64,000 nucleotides of DNA from Moraxellaceae bacterium AER2_44_116 (GTDB lineage: Bacteria > Pseudomonadota > Gammaproteobacteria > Pseudomonadales > Moraxellaceae): NCBI GenBank assembly GCA_006546595.1, contig VIAD01000016.1, positions 5,196 to 69,195 of the forward strand. Reading direction: 5' to 3'. Shown here in pieces: positions 34,731-42,776 of this stretch (position 1 is its first letter; each line of letters begins with the position of its first letter). The notes below the pieces were generated by a model, which did no database searches, was not told the DNA's origin, and worked only from the letters and a program-made list of their open reading frames with translations. The translations under genes were made by a program, and so were the position numbers.

Positions 34731-36218
34731 ATGAAAATATCGCTCAACGTTCAACTTGGCCAACATCTCACGATGACCCCTCAATTGCAGCAAGCGATTC
34801 GTCTGCTGCAATTATCAACGATTGAACTACAGCAAGAAATACAAAACACCTTAGATTCCAATCCCTTGTTAGAAGTCAGCGATGACGATCATAATGATCC
34901 AGCGACAACTAACTCGAATACCGTTGAATCCATCTCAGACAATCATCAGCAAGACGACTACGAAACAGAAGCCGCCGCAACACTCGACATCAACACCAAC
35001 ACGGATATACCCGACGACTTGCCTGTTGATAGCGCATGGGATGATGTTTTTACAGGCAGCAGCACCAGCTCAGGCAATCAAGATGAAGATGACGAAGGGT
35101 TTGAATCACGTTCAACGGTTGCCGAAACACTCTATGACCACTTGCTATGGCAAGTGAATCTCACTCATTTTTCGTTAACTGACCGCACGATCGCCGTTTG
35201 CATTATCGACAGCCTTGATGAAAATGGCTACCTAACTGCCGAACTCGACGAAATATTAGAAGCGGCACAAAACATTCTTCCTGATGCCGATGTTGAATTA
35301 GACGAAGTTGTAGCGGTATTACACCGCTTACAACAATTTGAACCCGCAGGCGTAGCCGCACGAAATTTAGGTGAATGTTTACTGATCCAACTCAAACAAT
35401 TACCTGAGTCCACCGCTCATCGCGCGAATGCCATCCTCATTATTCGTGAGCATTTAGAGTTGCTCGGTAGTCAAGACCAAGCGGCACTGATGAAAAAAAC
35501 CAAACTCAGTGAGTCGCAACTATTAGCCGCCGTCGGGCTGATTCAACAGCTTAACCCTTATCCGGGTGGCGACATTGGCAATCACGAATCCAATTATGTT
35601 GTGCCTGATGTCATTGTCATCAAACAACGTGACCGCTGGCGGGTTGAGTTAAATCCAGATACCGCTCCTAAACTGCGCATCAACAACACCTATGCAGGCA
35701 TGGTGCGACGCGCCGATAACAGTGCCGATAACACCTACTTAAAAAATCACCTGCAAGAAGCGCGTTGGTTTCTCAAAAGCCTACAAAGTCGCCATGAAAC
35801 GTTATTAAAAGTCGCCACCTGTATTGTAGAACATCAACGGGCATTTTTTGATAAAGGCCCAGAAGCCATGAAAGCCCTCGTTTTACGTGATGTGGCCGAA
35901 GAAGTAGAACTGCATGAATCTACTGTTTCTCGCGTCACCACTCAAAAATACATGCACACGCCGCGTGGTGTCTTTGAATTAAAGTACTTTTTCTCCAGCC
36001 ATGTCGGCACTAGCTCAGGAGGCGAATGCTCATCTACGGCTATTCGTGCCATGATTAAAAAGCTGGTTAGCCAAGAAGATCCACGCAAACCGCTGTCTGA
36101 TAATAAGATTGCCGACCTGCTGCAAGAAGAAGGAATTGAGGTTGCTCGACGGACTATCGCAAAATATCGCGAATCGCTTAACATTCCATCATCTAGCGAC
36201 AGAAAACGCTTGCTTTAA
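34731..36218 (+). CDS. rpoN: RNA polymerase sigma-54 factor
   Basis: 495 residues. Region I is Gln/Leu-rich (LTMTPQLQQAIRLLQLSTIEL), region II acidic (about 50-125), followed by the core-binding domain and the C-terminal RpoN box ARRTIAKYRE that reads the -24 element. The same window has three perfect -24/-12 promoters (845, 46750, 47722) and a sigma-54 activator, so the CrcZ-like RNA and both pilins are likely targets. The order lptB-rpoN-hpf is the common gammaproteobacterial one. Confidence 0.97.
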   Translation: MKISLNVQLGQHLTMTPQLQQAIRLLQLSTIELQQEIQNTLDSNPLLEVSDDDHNDPATTNSNTVESISDNHQQDDYETEAAATLDINTNTDIPDDLPVDSAWDDVFTGSSTSSGNQDEDDEGFESRSTVAETLYDHLLWQVNLTHFSLTDRTIAVCIIDSLDENGYLTAELDEILEAAQNILPDADVELDEVVAVLHRLQQFEPAGVAARNLGECLLIQLKQLPESTAHRANAILIIREHLELLGSQDQAALMKKTKLSESQLLAAVGLIQQLNPYPGGDIGNHESNYVVPDVIVIKQRDRWRVELNPDTAPKLRINNTYAGMVRRADNSADNTYLKNHLQEARWFLKSLQSRHETLLKVATCIVEHQRAFFDKGPEAMKALVLRDVAEEVELHESTVSRVTTQKYMHTPRGVFELKYFFSSHVGTSSGGECSSTAIRAMIKKLVSQEDPRKPLSDNKIADLLQEEGIEVARRTIAKYRESLNIPSSSDRKRLL

Positions 36219-36517
36219 GCATTGTAATAGGACTACATTCAGATGACAGAACTGAAATAAGCCGTACATAACAACCACACAGTTGGGGTGTTATGTCATG
36301 CAAAAATCAGTGATATTGGCTTTTAGCGGAGAGCGTACTTCGTTAGGCCGAACGGTCATCTTATGTGACCGCCCGACCCCGTAGTAGGCTTTCTCTTGTT
36401 GAGATTTACGCATTTAACTTATTGGTTTTTATAGTAATATTATAAAACTTGTATGTTGATATTGTATCCTGCGTAAGTCTTTATTTGTGTGTCACAACAA
36501 AATGAGGAATGGTCATT
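36219..36517. other. Structured intergenic region between rpoN and hpf
   Basis: About 300 bases without a gene. It holds a hairpin near 36268-36298 (CATAACA...TGTTATG) and another at 36353-36371 (CGGTCA/TGACCG) in a GC-richer stretch, then an AT-rich promoter-like stretch before hpf. Either an untranslated leader or a small RNA is possible. Confidence 0.35.
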
Positions 36518-36808
36518 ATGCAAATGATTATTAGCGGTCACCACGTCGAAGTTACCCAAGCCTTAAAAGAATACGTGCATAACAAACTCGCCAAAGTAGA
36601 ACGTCACTTTGACCACATCACCAGTATGCAAGTCATTTTGAGCATCGAAAAATTAGCTCAAAAAGCCGAAGCCACCATTCGCATTTCTGGAGCAGAGTTG
36701 TTCGCCAACGCCGAATCTCAGGATATGTACGCCGCGATCGACCTACTCACCGATAAGTTAGACCGACAAATTGTTCGTCACAAAGAGAAAATCAAAAGTC
36801 ATCATTAA
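36518..36808 (+). CDS. hpf: Ribosome hibernation promoting factor (short form)
   Basis: 96 residues, the short HPF/YfiA type without the C-terminal dimerisation domain. The core is typical: IISGHHVEVTQALKEYV, KVERHFDHI and YAAIDLLTDKLDRQI. It binds the 30S subunit in stationary phase and aids 100S formation. GAGGA lies nine bases before ATG 36518; the ATG at 36509 overlaps it. A strong terminator follows, separating it from rapZ. Confidence 0.95.
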   Translation: MQMIISGHHVEVTQALKEYVHNKLAKVERHFDHITSMQVILSIEKLAQKAEATIRISGAELFANAESQDMYAAIDLLTDKLDRQIVRHKEKIKSHH

Positions 36809-36828
36809 ATATTGACTCGATCAACAAT

Positions 36829-36860
36829 AAACCCGACTATCACCGTCGGGTTTGTTGTTT
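36829..36860 (+). terminator. Terminator after hpf
   Basis: Stem AAACCCGAC/GTCGGGTTT with a seven-base loop and a T-rich tail. Confidence 0.85.
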
Positions 36861-36977
36861 TTACGCGAAATAAAACTCAATGCACATTTTTTGTCATTGC
36901 AGTGACATCAACCGCATGGCAATCTCTACCCCAGCTTTTATTGACTATCTCTTAACTAAACATCGAAAGCTATGCCT

Positions 36978-37835
36978 ATGAAAAGTTTACTTATCGTCAG
37001 TGGCCGTTCGGGCTCGGGTAAAAGCTCAGCGCTCAACATTCTAGAAGACTTAGGCTACTACTGTATTGATAACCTACCGTTAAGCCTATTGCCTTCGTTA
37101 GTCAAACACCTTCAACAACAATCACACATTCAACGTATTGGCGTGGGTGTTGATGTTCGCAGTTTGCCCGATGATTTAAGTCGATTTGATGATATTTTAA
37201 AAGAGTTAGACAGCTTAGGCATTCAAACCGACACCCTCTTTTTAAATGCGCGTGATGATATTTTGCTCGCTCGATTTAGTTCGACACGCCGTCGTCATCC
37301 CTTAAGTAATGCCAAGGTATCGCTTAACGAAGCCATTGAGCAAGAAAAAGATTTACTTGATCCTATTTCATCGCGTGCTAGTCTGTATTTGGATACAAGC
37401 AATCTCAACGTACACGAACTACAAAAAACACTGGCCATCCGTTTAGAGCATAACAATCACATCACTATTTTATTAGAGTCATTTGGCTATAAACATGGTG
37501 TACCCTTAGATGCAGACTTTGTCTTTGATGTGCGTTGTTTACCCAATCCTCATTGGCAAACCTCACTAAGAGAGTTAACAGGTATAGATCAACCGATTAA
37601 AGACTTTTTGAATGGTCATGTTGAAGTAGAAGCTTTATATAGTGATATTAGTCAGTTTTTATTAAAATGGTTGCCCCGCCTAACTGCTGACCACCGACAT
37701 TATTTGATGGTTGCTATTGGCTGTACAGGTGGACAACATCGTTCTGTTTATATGGTAGAACGTTTACGTGAATACTTAAGTACTGTGTTACCTCATATTC
37801 AAACCTTACATCGGGAACTAATACGTAAAAAATGA
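36978..37835 (+). CDS. rapZ: RNase adapter protein RapZ
   Basis: 285 residues. Walker A GRSGSGKSSAL, nucleotide region, and the C-terminal GCTGGQHRSVYMVERL that forms the RNA/phosphosugar-binding part. In E. coli it guides RNase E to GlmZ and so controls glucosamine-6-phosphate synthesis. It overlaps npr by four bases (ATGA). The usual ptsN gene before it is absent. GAAAG is eight bases upstream of ATG 36978; the ATG at 36972 is possible. Confidence 0.95.
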   Translation: MKSLLIVSGRSGSGKSSALNILEDLGYYCIDNLPLSLLPSLVKHLQQQSHIQRIGVGVDVRSLPDDLSRFDDILKELDSLGIQTDTLFLNARDDILLARFSSTRRRHPLSNAKVSLNEAIEQEKDLLDPISSRASLYLDTSNLNVHELQKTLAIRLEHNNHITILLESFGYKHGVPLDADFVFDVRCLPNPHWQTSLRELTGIDQPIKDFLNGHVEVEALYSDISQFLLKWLPRLTADHRHYLMVAIGCTGGQHRSVYMVERLREYLSTVLPHIQTLHRELIRKK

Positions 37836-38101
37836 TTGATACCGAAATTTGCATTATTAACAAACTAGGATTGCATGCTCGGGCGACCGCGAAACTGGTA
37901 ACGCTCACGTCATCTTTTCGCTCGACGATTCGTATTAGCAAAGGCACTAAAACAGTTGATGCTAAAAACATGATGGGCATTTTAATGTTAGGCGCAGGTA
38001 AAGGCACAACGTTGCGTTTAATGATTGAGGGTGACGATGCTGCCCTCGCCCATCAAGCGATTGTTGATTTATTTAATCGACGTTTTGATGAGGGTGAGTA
38101 A
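37832..38101 (+). CDS. ptsO: Nitrogen-related HPr-like phosphocarrier (NPr/PtsO)
   Basis: 89 residues with the HPr phospho-histidine motif NKLGLHARATAKL (His15). At the place of the regulatory Ser46 the sequence reads KNMMGILML, lacking Ser. It overlaps rapZ, as in other rpoN clusters. NPr normally passes phosphate to PtsN, which is not in the window. Confidence 0.92.
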   Translation: MIDTEICIINKLGLHARATAKLVTLTSSFRSTIRISKGTKTVDAKNMMGILMLGAGKGTTLRLMIEGDDAALAHQAIVDLFNRRFDEGE

Positions 38102-38143
38102 AGACTAAGTTCCCTCCTCAAAAATTTGTTTGTATATCCCGCT

Positions 38144-38206
38144 CGCCCTGAGCTTGTCGAAGGGTGGTTCGATTCTTCGACAAGCTCAGAATCACCATGA
38201 ACGGTG
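38144..38206. repeat. Palindromic intergenic repeat, family B, copy 1
   Basis: CGCCCTGAGCTTGTCGAAGG, a short spacer, then TTCTTCGACAAGCTCAG and a trailing ATCACCATGAACGGTG. The arms form a strong hairpin. A close copy lies at 47427-47489, with similarity continuing about 20 bases beyond both. Confidence 0.8.
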
Positions 38207-38250
38207 CAACTTTCGTGTTGGTACTTATCTTTTGATGTTTGTATGGTTTT

Positions 38251-38280
38251 TTCCTAAGCTTCGGAGAGATTTGCTATAAT
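38251..38280 (+). promoter_or_regulatory. Candidate sigma-70 promoter of darP
   Basis: A perfect TATAAT ends at 38280, with a weak TTCCTA 18 bases upstream; the predicted start is about 30 bases before the darP ATG. Confidence 0.45.
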
Positions 38281-38315
38281 CTCGGCACTCACACCAACAT
38301 AGCCTTACTTACATC

Positions 38316-38822
38316 ATGCGTAACTCTGCTCAAGAACACGAATTTGACCCTAACTTTGTCAGCAAAAGTGAACAAAAAAAAGCTATGGATCGCTTACAAG
38401 CGATTGGTGAACAATTGGCAGAGTTATCGACAAACCAACTAAAAAAACTACCGATCAGCGACACATTACGTGATGCTATCAAAGAGATGCAACTGATTAA
38501 AAGTCATGAAGCATTGCGCCGCCATAAGCAACTGATTGGTAAATTAATGCGTCATGAAGATGAAGGTACATTGCTGCAAGCACTTAACCAACGTCAACAA
38601 CCCAATTTAGAACGTCAATTAAGTCTGTGGGTTGAGCGTATTATGGCGCAAGGTGATCCTGCCATTAACGATGCGGTGCGACAATTCCCTGCTGCCGATC
38701 GCCATACCTTACGTCAATGTTTACGTGCCGCTCAACACGAACAAACAACCGCCCCAGAAGAAACTAAAGCCAAGCAAAAGCTGTTTACTTATTTAAGAGA
38801 AACGGCGTTATTATCTCAATAA
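38316..38822 (+). CDS. darP: Ribosome-associated protein DarP (YjgA)
   Basis: 168 residues, mostly helical and charged, with the family pattern (KSEQKKAMDRLQAIGEQLAEL; FPAADRHTLRQCLRAA; TYLRETALL). DarP (UPF0307) joins late 50S ribosome assembly. It is a single gene between the family B repeat and the glycosyltransferase array. Confidence 0.9.
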   Translation: MRNSAQEHEFDPNFVSKSEQKKAMDRLQAIGEQLAELSTNQLKKLPISDTLRDAIKEMQLIKSHEALRRHKQLIGKLMRHEDEGTLLQALNQRQQPNLERQLSLWVERIMAQGDPAINDAVRQFPAADRHTLRQCLRAAQHEQTTAPEETKAKQKLFTYLRETALLSQ

Positions 38823-38913
38823 TTATCTATTTTTTTAGTGCAGCCGACCTTTGCTAACGGCTGCAACTATTTGATATGCTTGGCCAAAATAAAGCCAAAC
38901 GTGCATACAACTC

Positions 38914-40788
38914 ATGAATATCAAAAAAGTTAGTCGCAACGACCCCTGCCCCTGTGGCAGTGGTAAAAAATATAAACAATGTTGCCAAGCACTAGACGAA
39001 CAAAAAAACATCCCCAATACACGTTTGCGCGAAAGCGTACCTGATTTGTTTAAACAAGCCCTTAAATATCAACAAGCCCATGACTTCATTAATGCAGAAG
39101 CGTTATATCAGCAAATTTTAACCATCTCTCCTAAACACATAGAAACGTTAAATCAGTTAGGCTTATTGCTGGCAGAAACAGCGCGGATAGATATGGCTAT
39201 TGATCTGCTCAATAAAGCCATTCGACTCGAGCCTTCAGCAAAACGCTACCAAACACTCGCTCAAATACAAATAAAAAATGGGCAAACAGACGATGGCATT
39301 CACAGTTTACGCCAAGCAATCTTACTCAACCCCGGTGATTACGCTGCATATAACAACCTAGCAACGCAATTATGGACACAACATCGCTACAGCGAAGTCA
39401 TTTCTTGCTGCCAAAACTCCATCCGTTTAAGTCCAAAACAGGATGCCATTTTAGGTAACTTGGCTGCCTGTTTTATGATACAAGGCCGACACAAAGAAGC
39501 AGAGAATTACCTTCGTCAAGCCATCGCAATTAATCCAGAAAATTACTTACGTTACAGCAACTTGCTCACATGTCTATGTTTTGATAACAATGCTTTCCCA
39601 GATACCTACTTTAAAGAGGCAACACGGTTAAATGCATTGCTTAACTCCTGCTCAATACCTTATGACAACTGGAATAACGCAAGCCTATCGCCAAAGCCTC
39701 CATTACGCGTAGGTTTTGTTTCAGGTGACTTCCGCAATCATCCTGTTGGATATTTTTTAGAAGGTATCATTACACATCTTGATAAAACACAAATAGAACT
39801 TTTTGCTTATGATACTCAACACATCGAAGATGGATTAACCGCACGAATTAAACCCTATTTTGCACAGTGGCATAATATTGCCACAGTCTCTGACCAACAG
39901 GCGGCAGAAAAAATCCATCAAGATGGCATTCATATTTTAATTGACTTAGCGGGACACACGGTGGACAACAGACTGTCATTATTTGCATGGAAACCCGCTC
40001 CCATTCAAATAAGCTGGTTAGGGTATTTTGCCTCAACAGGCATGAGTTTCATGGATTATATTTTAGTTGATTCTATTTCTGTGCCTGAGCAAAATCGCTC
40101 TCATTTTACTGAAAAAGTATGGTATTTACCGAATACCCGACTGTGTTTTACCCCTCCCGCTGCCGATATTACTCAAAATTTAACACCTTTGCCCGCTCTT
40201 GAGCAGGGCTTTATTACCTTTGGTTGCTTTCAAAACTTAAGTAAAATAAACAGCCATGTTCTTGATTTGTGGGCAAAGATTCTTAAACAATGTCCTAAAA
40301 GTAAGTTGTTGTTTAAAAATTATGGTCTAAAAGATGCTGAATCCAAACAAGAATTTATTCAAACACTGACTGCATCTCAAATTAATAGAGAGCGAGTGAT
40401 TTTAGAGGGGGGGTCATCAAGAGAAACTTATCTTGCCGCTTATGCCAATGTTGACATCATGCTTGATACCTTTCCCTATCCTGGTGGTACAACGACTTGT
40501 GAAGCCTTGTGGATGGGTGTTCCCACGCTCACACTCGCGGGGAACACCTTATTGGGAAGACAAGGAGCTAGCATGTTAAGTTGTGTTGGCCTTGAAAATT
40601 GGGTTGCAACGAATGAAGAAGATTATATTAACAAAGCGGTCAATCATGCCCATAACTACAATCAACTATCGCATTTACGTGCCGAATTACGACAAAAAAT
40701 GGTTAAATCACCACTCACAGACGCGCCTCTATTTGCCTTAAACTTCACTCAAGCATTGCAAGAAATTTGGCAAACACAAATGGGGTAA
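38914..40788 (+). CDS. SEC-C/TPR/GT41 O-glycosyltransferase, copy 1
   Basis: 624 residues in three parts. Residues 8-26 are a SEC-C zinc motif (NDPCPCGSGKKYKQCCQ, ligands C12, C14, C23, C24). Residues about 45-215 hold five TPRs. Residues about 264-620 match the GT41 family (OGT/SPINDLY): GFVSGDFRNHPVGYF (His276, at the position of human OGT His498), DGIHILIDLAGHT (His340), WKPAPIQISWLGY, GCFQNLSKI (Lys444, at the human Lys842 position), LDTFPYPGGTTTCEALW and SPLTDAPLF. GT41 enzymes add GlcNAc or fucose to Ser/Thr; the donor here is unknown. No signal peptide, so it is cytoplasmic. It is the first of four tandem paralogues and is closest to copy 2. Equivalences were aligned by eye. Confidence 0.88.
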   Translation: MNIKKVSRNDPCPCGSGKKYKQCCQALDEQKNIPNTRLRESVPDLFKQALKYQQAHDFINAEALYQQILTISPKHIETLNQLGLLLAETARIDMAIDLLNKAIRLEPSAKRYQTLAQIQIKNGQTDDGIHSLRQAILLNPGDYAAYNNLATQLWTQHRYSEVISCCQNSIRLSPKQDAILGNLAACFMIQGRHKEAENYLRQAIAINPENYLRYSNLLTCLCFDNNAFPDTYFKEATRLNALLNSCSIPYDNWNNASLSPKPPLRVGFVSGDFRNHPVGYFLEGIITHLDKTQIELFAYDTQHIEDGLTARIKPYFAQWHNIATVSDQQAAEKIHQDGIHILIDLAGHTVDNRLSLFAWKPAPIQISWLGYFASTGMSFMDYILVDSISVPEQNRSHFTEKVWYLPNTRLCFTPPAADITQNLTPLPALEQGFITFGCFQNLSKINSHVLDLWAKILKQCPKSKLLFKNYGLKDAESKQEFIQTLTASQINRERVILEGGSSRETYLAAYANVDIMLDTFPYPGGTTTCEALWMGVPTLTLAGNTLLGRQGASMLSCVGLENWVATNEEDYINKAVNHAHNYNQLSHLRAELRQKMVKSPLTDAPLFALNFTQALQEIWQTQMG

Positions 40789-40843
40789 TTGTAAAAGCGA
40801 ATAGCAAACGTTATTAGTCATTTATTTTTGGAAAAACAATCAC

Positions 40844-42724
40844 ATGAACCTCAAAAAAGTTAGTCGAAATGCCCCCTGCCCCTGTGACAGCGGTAAAAAA
40901 TATAAACAATGTTGCCAAGCACGCGATGAGCAAAAAAATACTTCTAATACGCGCTTGCGTGAAAGTGTTCCTGATTTATTTAGAGAAGCCACCAGATATC
41001 AGACTGCCAATGACCTGACAAAAGCCGAAGACATCTATCGGCAAATATTAACAATATCCCCTAAACATATCGAAACACTCAATAACTTAGGTATGTTGTT
41101 ATCTGAAACAGCTAGAATTGAGATGGCGATTGACATGCTCAATAAAGTCGTGCGACTTGAACCTTCAGCAAGACGTTACCAAGTCCTCGCTCAAATTTTT
41201 GTCAAACAAGGGCAAGACAACAAGGCGATCGACTGCTTACGCCAAGCCATTCAACTCAATCCCGGTGATGCGATTGCCTATCACAATTTAGGGACTCAAC
41301 TATGGGTACAGCATCGTTATAGCGAAGCAATCCCTTACTTCCAAAAGTCACTGACATTAGACCCTAAACAAGATGTATCGTTAAATAACTTAGCCTCATG
41401 CCTCATGAAACAAGGTAAACACCAAGAAGCTGAAACACTTTTTAGGCAATCTATTCTCACAAGCCCGAAAAATGACTCACATTATAACAACCTACTAATG
41501 AGCTTGTGTTTTGACCGTGATAACTTTCCTGACATTTATCTTAAAGAAGCATCTCGTTTAGACTTGTTACTTCAATCTCGTTCCAAATCTTACAAGAGTT
41601 GGGAAAAGGCCAGTCTTTTGCAGCCTCCTCCCTTACGTGTTGGCTTCGTCTCAGGTGACTTCCGAAATCATCCTGTTGGTTACTTTTTGGAAAGTGTCAT
41701 TACTCACCTTGATAAGTCAAAAATAGAGCTTTTTGCCTACGACTGCCACCAAATCGAGGACTCACTAACTAAACGCATTAAACCGCACTTTTCACAATGG
41801 TGTAACATTAATACAATGTCCGACCGTTTAGCCGCAGAAAAAATTCATAACGATGGCATTCATATTTTAATTGATTTAGCAGGCCATACATCCAATAATC
41901 GACTAGCCGTTTTTGCATGGAAGCCCGCACCCATTCAAGCAAGCTGGTTAGGATATTTTGCTTCAACAGGGCTAAGTTGTATGGATTACATTTTAGCTGA
42001 TCCAATTTCTGTTCCTGAGCAAAATCGCTCACACTTTACCGAAACCGTCGCTTATTTACCTGATACTCGCTTGTGCTTTACTCCACCATCTGCCGATATT
42101 GCACAAAACTTAACACCTTTACCCGCTCTTGAGCGAGGCTTCATCACCTTTGGCTGTTTCCAAAGCCTAAGCAAAGTAAACACTAAAGTGCTTAAGTTAT
42201 GGGCTAATGTGTTAGAAAAATGTCCTAACAGCCGATTATTGATTAAAAGTCACCCTCTTAAAGAGGCTGCTTCAAAACAAGAATTTATTGAAAAAATGAC
42301 GGCATGTCATATTCCTATGGAGAGAGTCATACTCGAAGGCGGATCTCCTCGAGAAGCCTATCTATCCGCTTATGCCAATGTTGACATCATGCTTGATACC
42401 TTTCCGTATCCTGGCGGAACAACCACTTGCGAGGCCTTATGGATGGGTGTGCCTACGTTAACGCTCACTGGAAATACCCTATTAGAGAAACAGGGTGCGA
42501 GCATGCTAAATTGTGTTGGCCTTGAAGATTGGATCGCAGTAGATGAAGAAGACTATATAAACAAAGCCGTAAATACCGCTAATCAGCTCGACAAACTCGC
42601 TCAATTACGCGCTCAACTAAGACAACAAATGATTAAATCTCCACTGACAGACGCGCCTCTGTTTGCCTTAAACCTCAGTCAAGCATTGCAAGCAATGTGG
42701 CAAAAATGGGCTAATCAGCGATGA
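40844..42724 (+). CDS. SEC-C/TPR/GT41 O-glycosyltransferase, copy 2
   Basis: 626 residues with the same plan as copy 1 and the highest similarity to it. The SEC-C reads APCPCDSGKKYKQCC, so all four Cys remain but the usual Gly after the second is Asp. TPRs run from about 45 to 215. Catalytic landmarks are intact (GFVSGDFRNHPVGYF, DGIHILIDLAGHT, GCFQSLSKV, LDTFPYPGGTTTCEALW). It starts 55 bases after copy 1, with a GGAAAA ribosome site that recurs before copies 3 and 4. The TPR helices differ more than the GT41 core, as expected if the copies bind different proteins. Confidence 0.88.
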   Translation: MNLKKVSRNAPCPCDSGKKYKQCCQARDEQKNTSNTRLRESVPDLFREATRYQTANDLTKAEDIYRQILTISPKHIETLNNLGMLLSETARIEMAIDMLNKVVRLEPSARRYQVLAQIFVKQGQDNKAIDCLRQAIQLNPGDAIAYHNLGTQLWVQHRYSEAIPYFQKSLTLDPKQDVSLNNLASCLMKQGKHQEAETLFRQSILTSPKNDSHYNNLLMSLCFDRDNFPDIYLKEASRLDLLLQSRSKSYKSWEKASLLQPPPLRVGFVSGDFRNHPVGYFLESVITHLDKSKIELFAYDCHQIEDSLTKRIKPHFSQWCNINTMSDRLAAEKIHNDGIHILIDLAGHTSNNRLAVFAWKPAPIQASWLGYFASTGLSCMDYILADPISVPEQNRSHFTETVAYLPDTRLCFTPPSADIAQNLTPLPALERGFITFGCFQSLSKVNTKVLKLWANVLEKCPNSRLLIKSHPLKEAASKQEFIEKMTACHIPMERVILEGGSPREAYLSAYANVDIMLDTFPYPGGTTTCEALWMGVPTLTLTGNTLLEKQGASMLNCVGLEDWIAVDEEDYINKAVNTANQLDKLAQLRAQLRQQMIKSPLTDAPLFALNLSQALQAMWQKWANQR

Positions 42725-42776
42725 TAGGAACACAAAAACAATTTTCCTCATTCATTATCTTTGGAAAAATAACAAT

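Noticed and set aside
38840..38870. Hairpin GCAGCCG/CGGCTGC after darP as terminator
   Set aside because: Seven-base stem with a ten-base loop and no T run on the plus strand; not strong enough to list.
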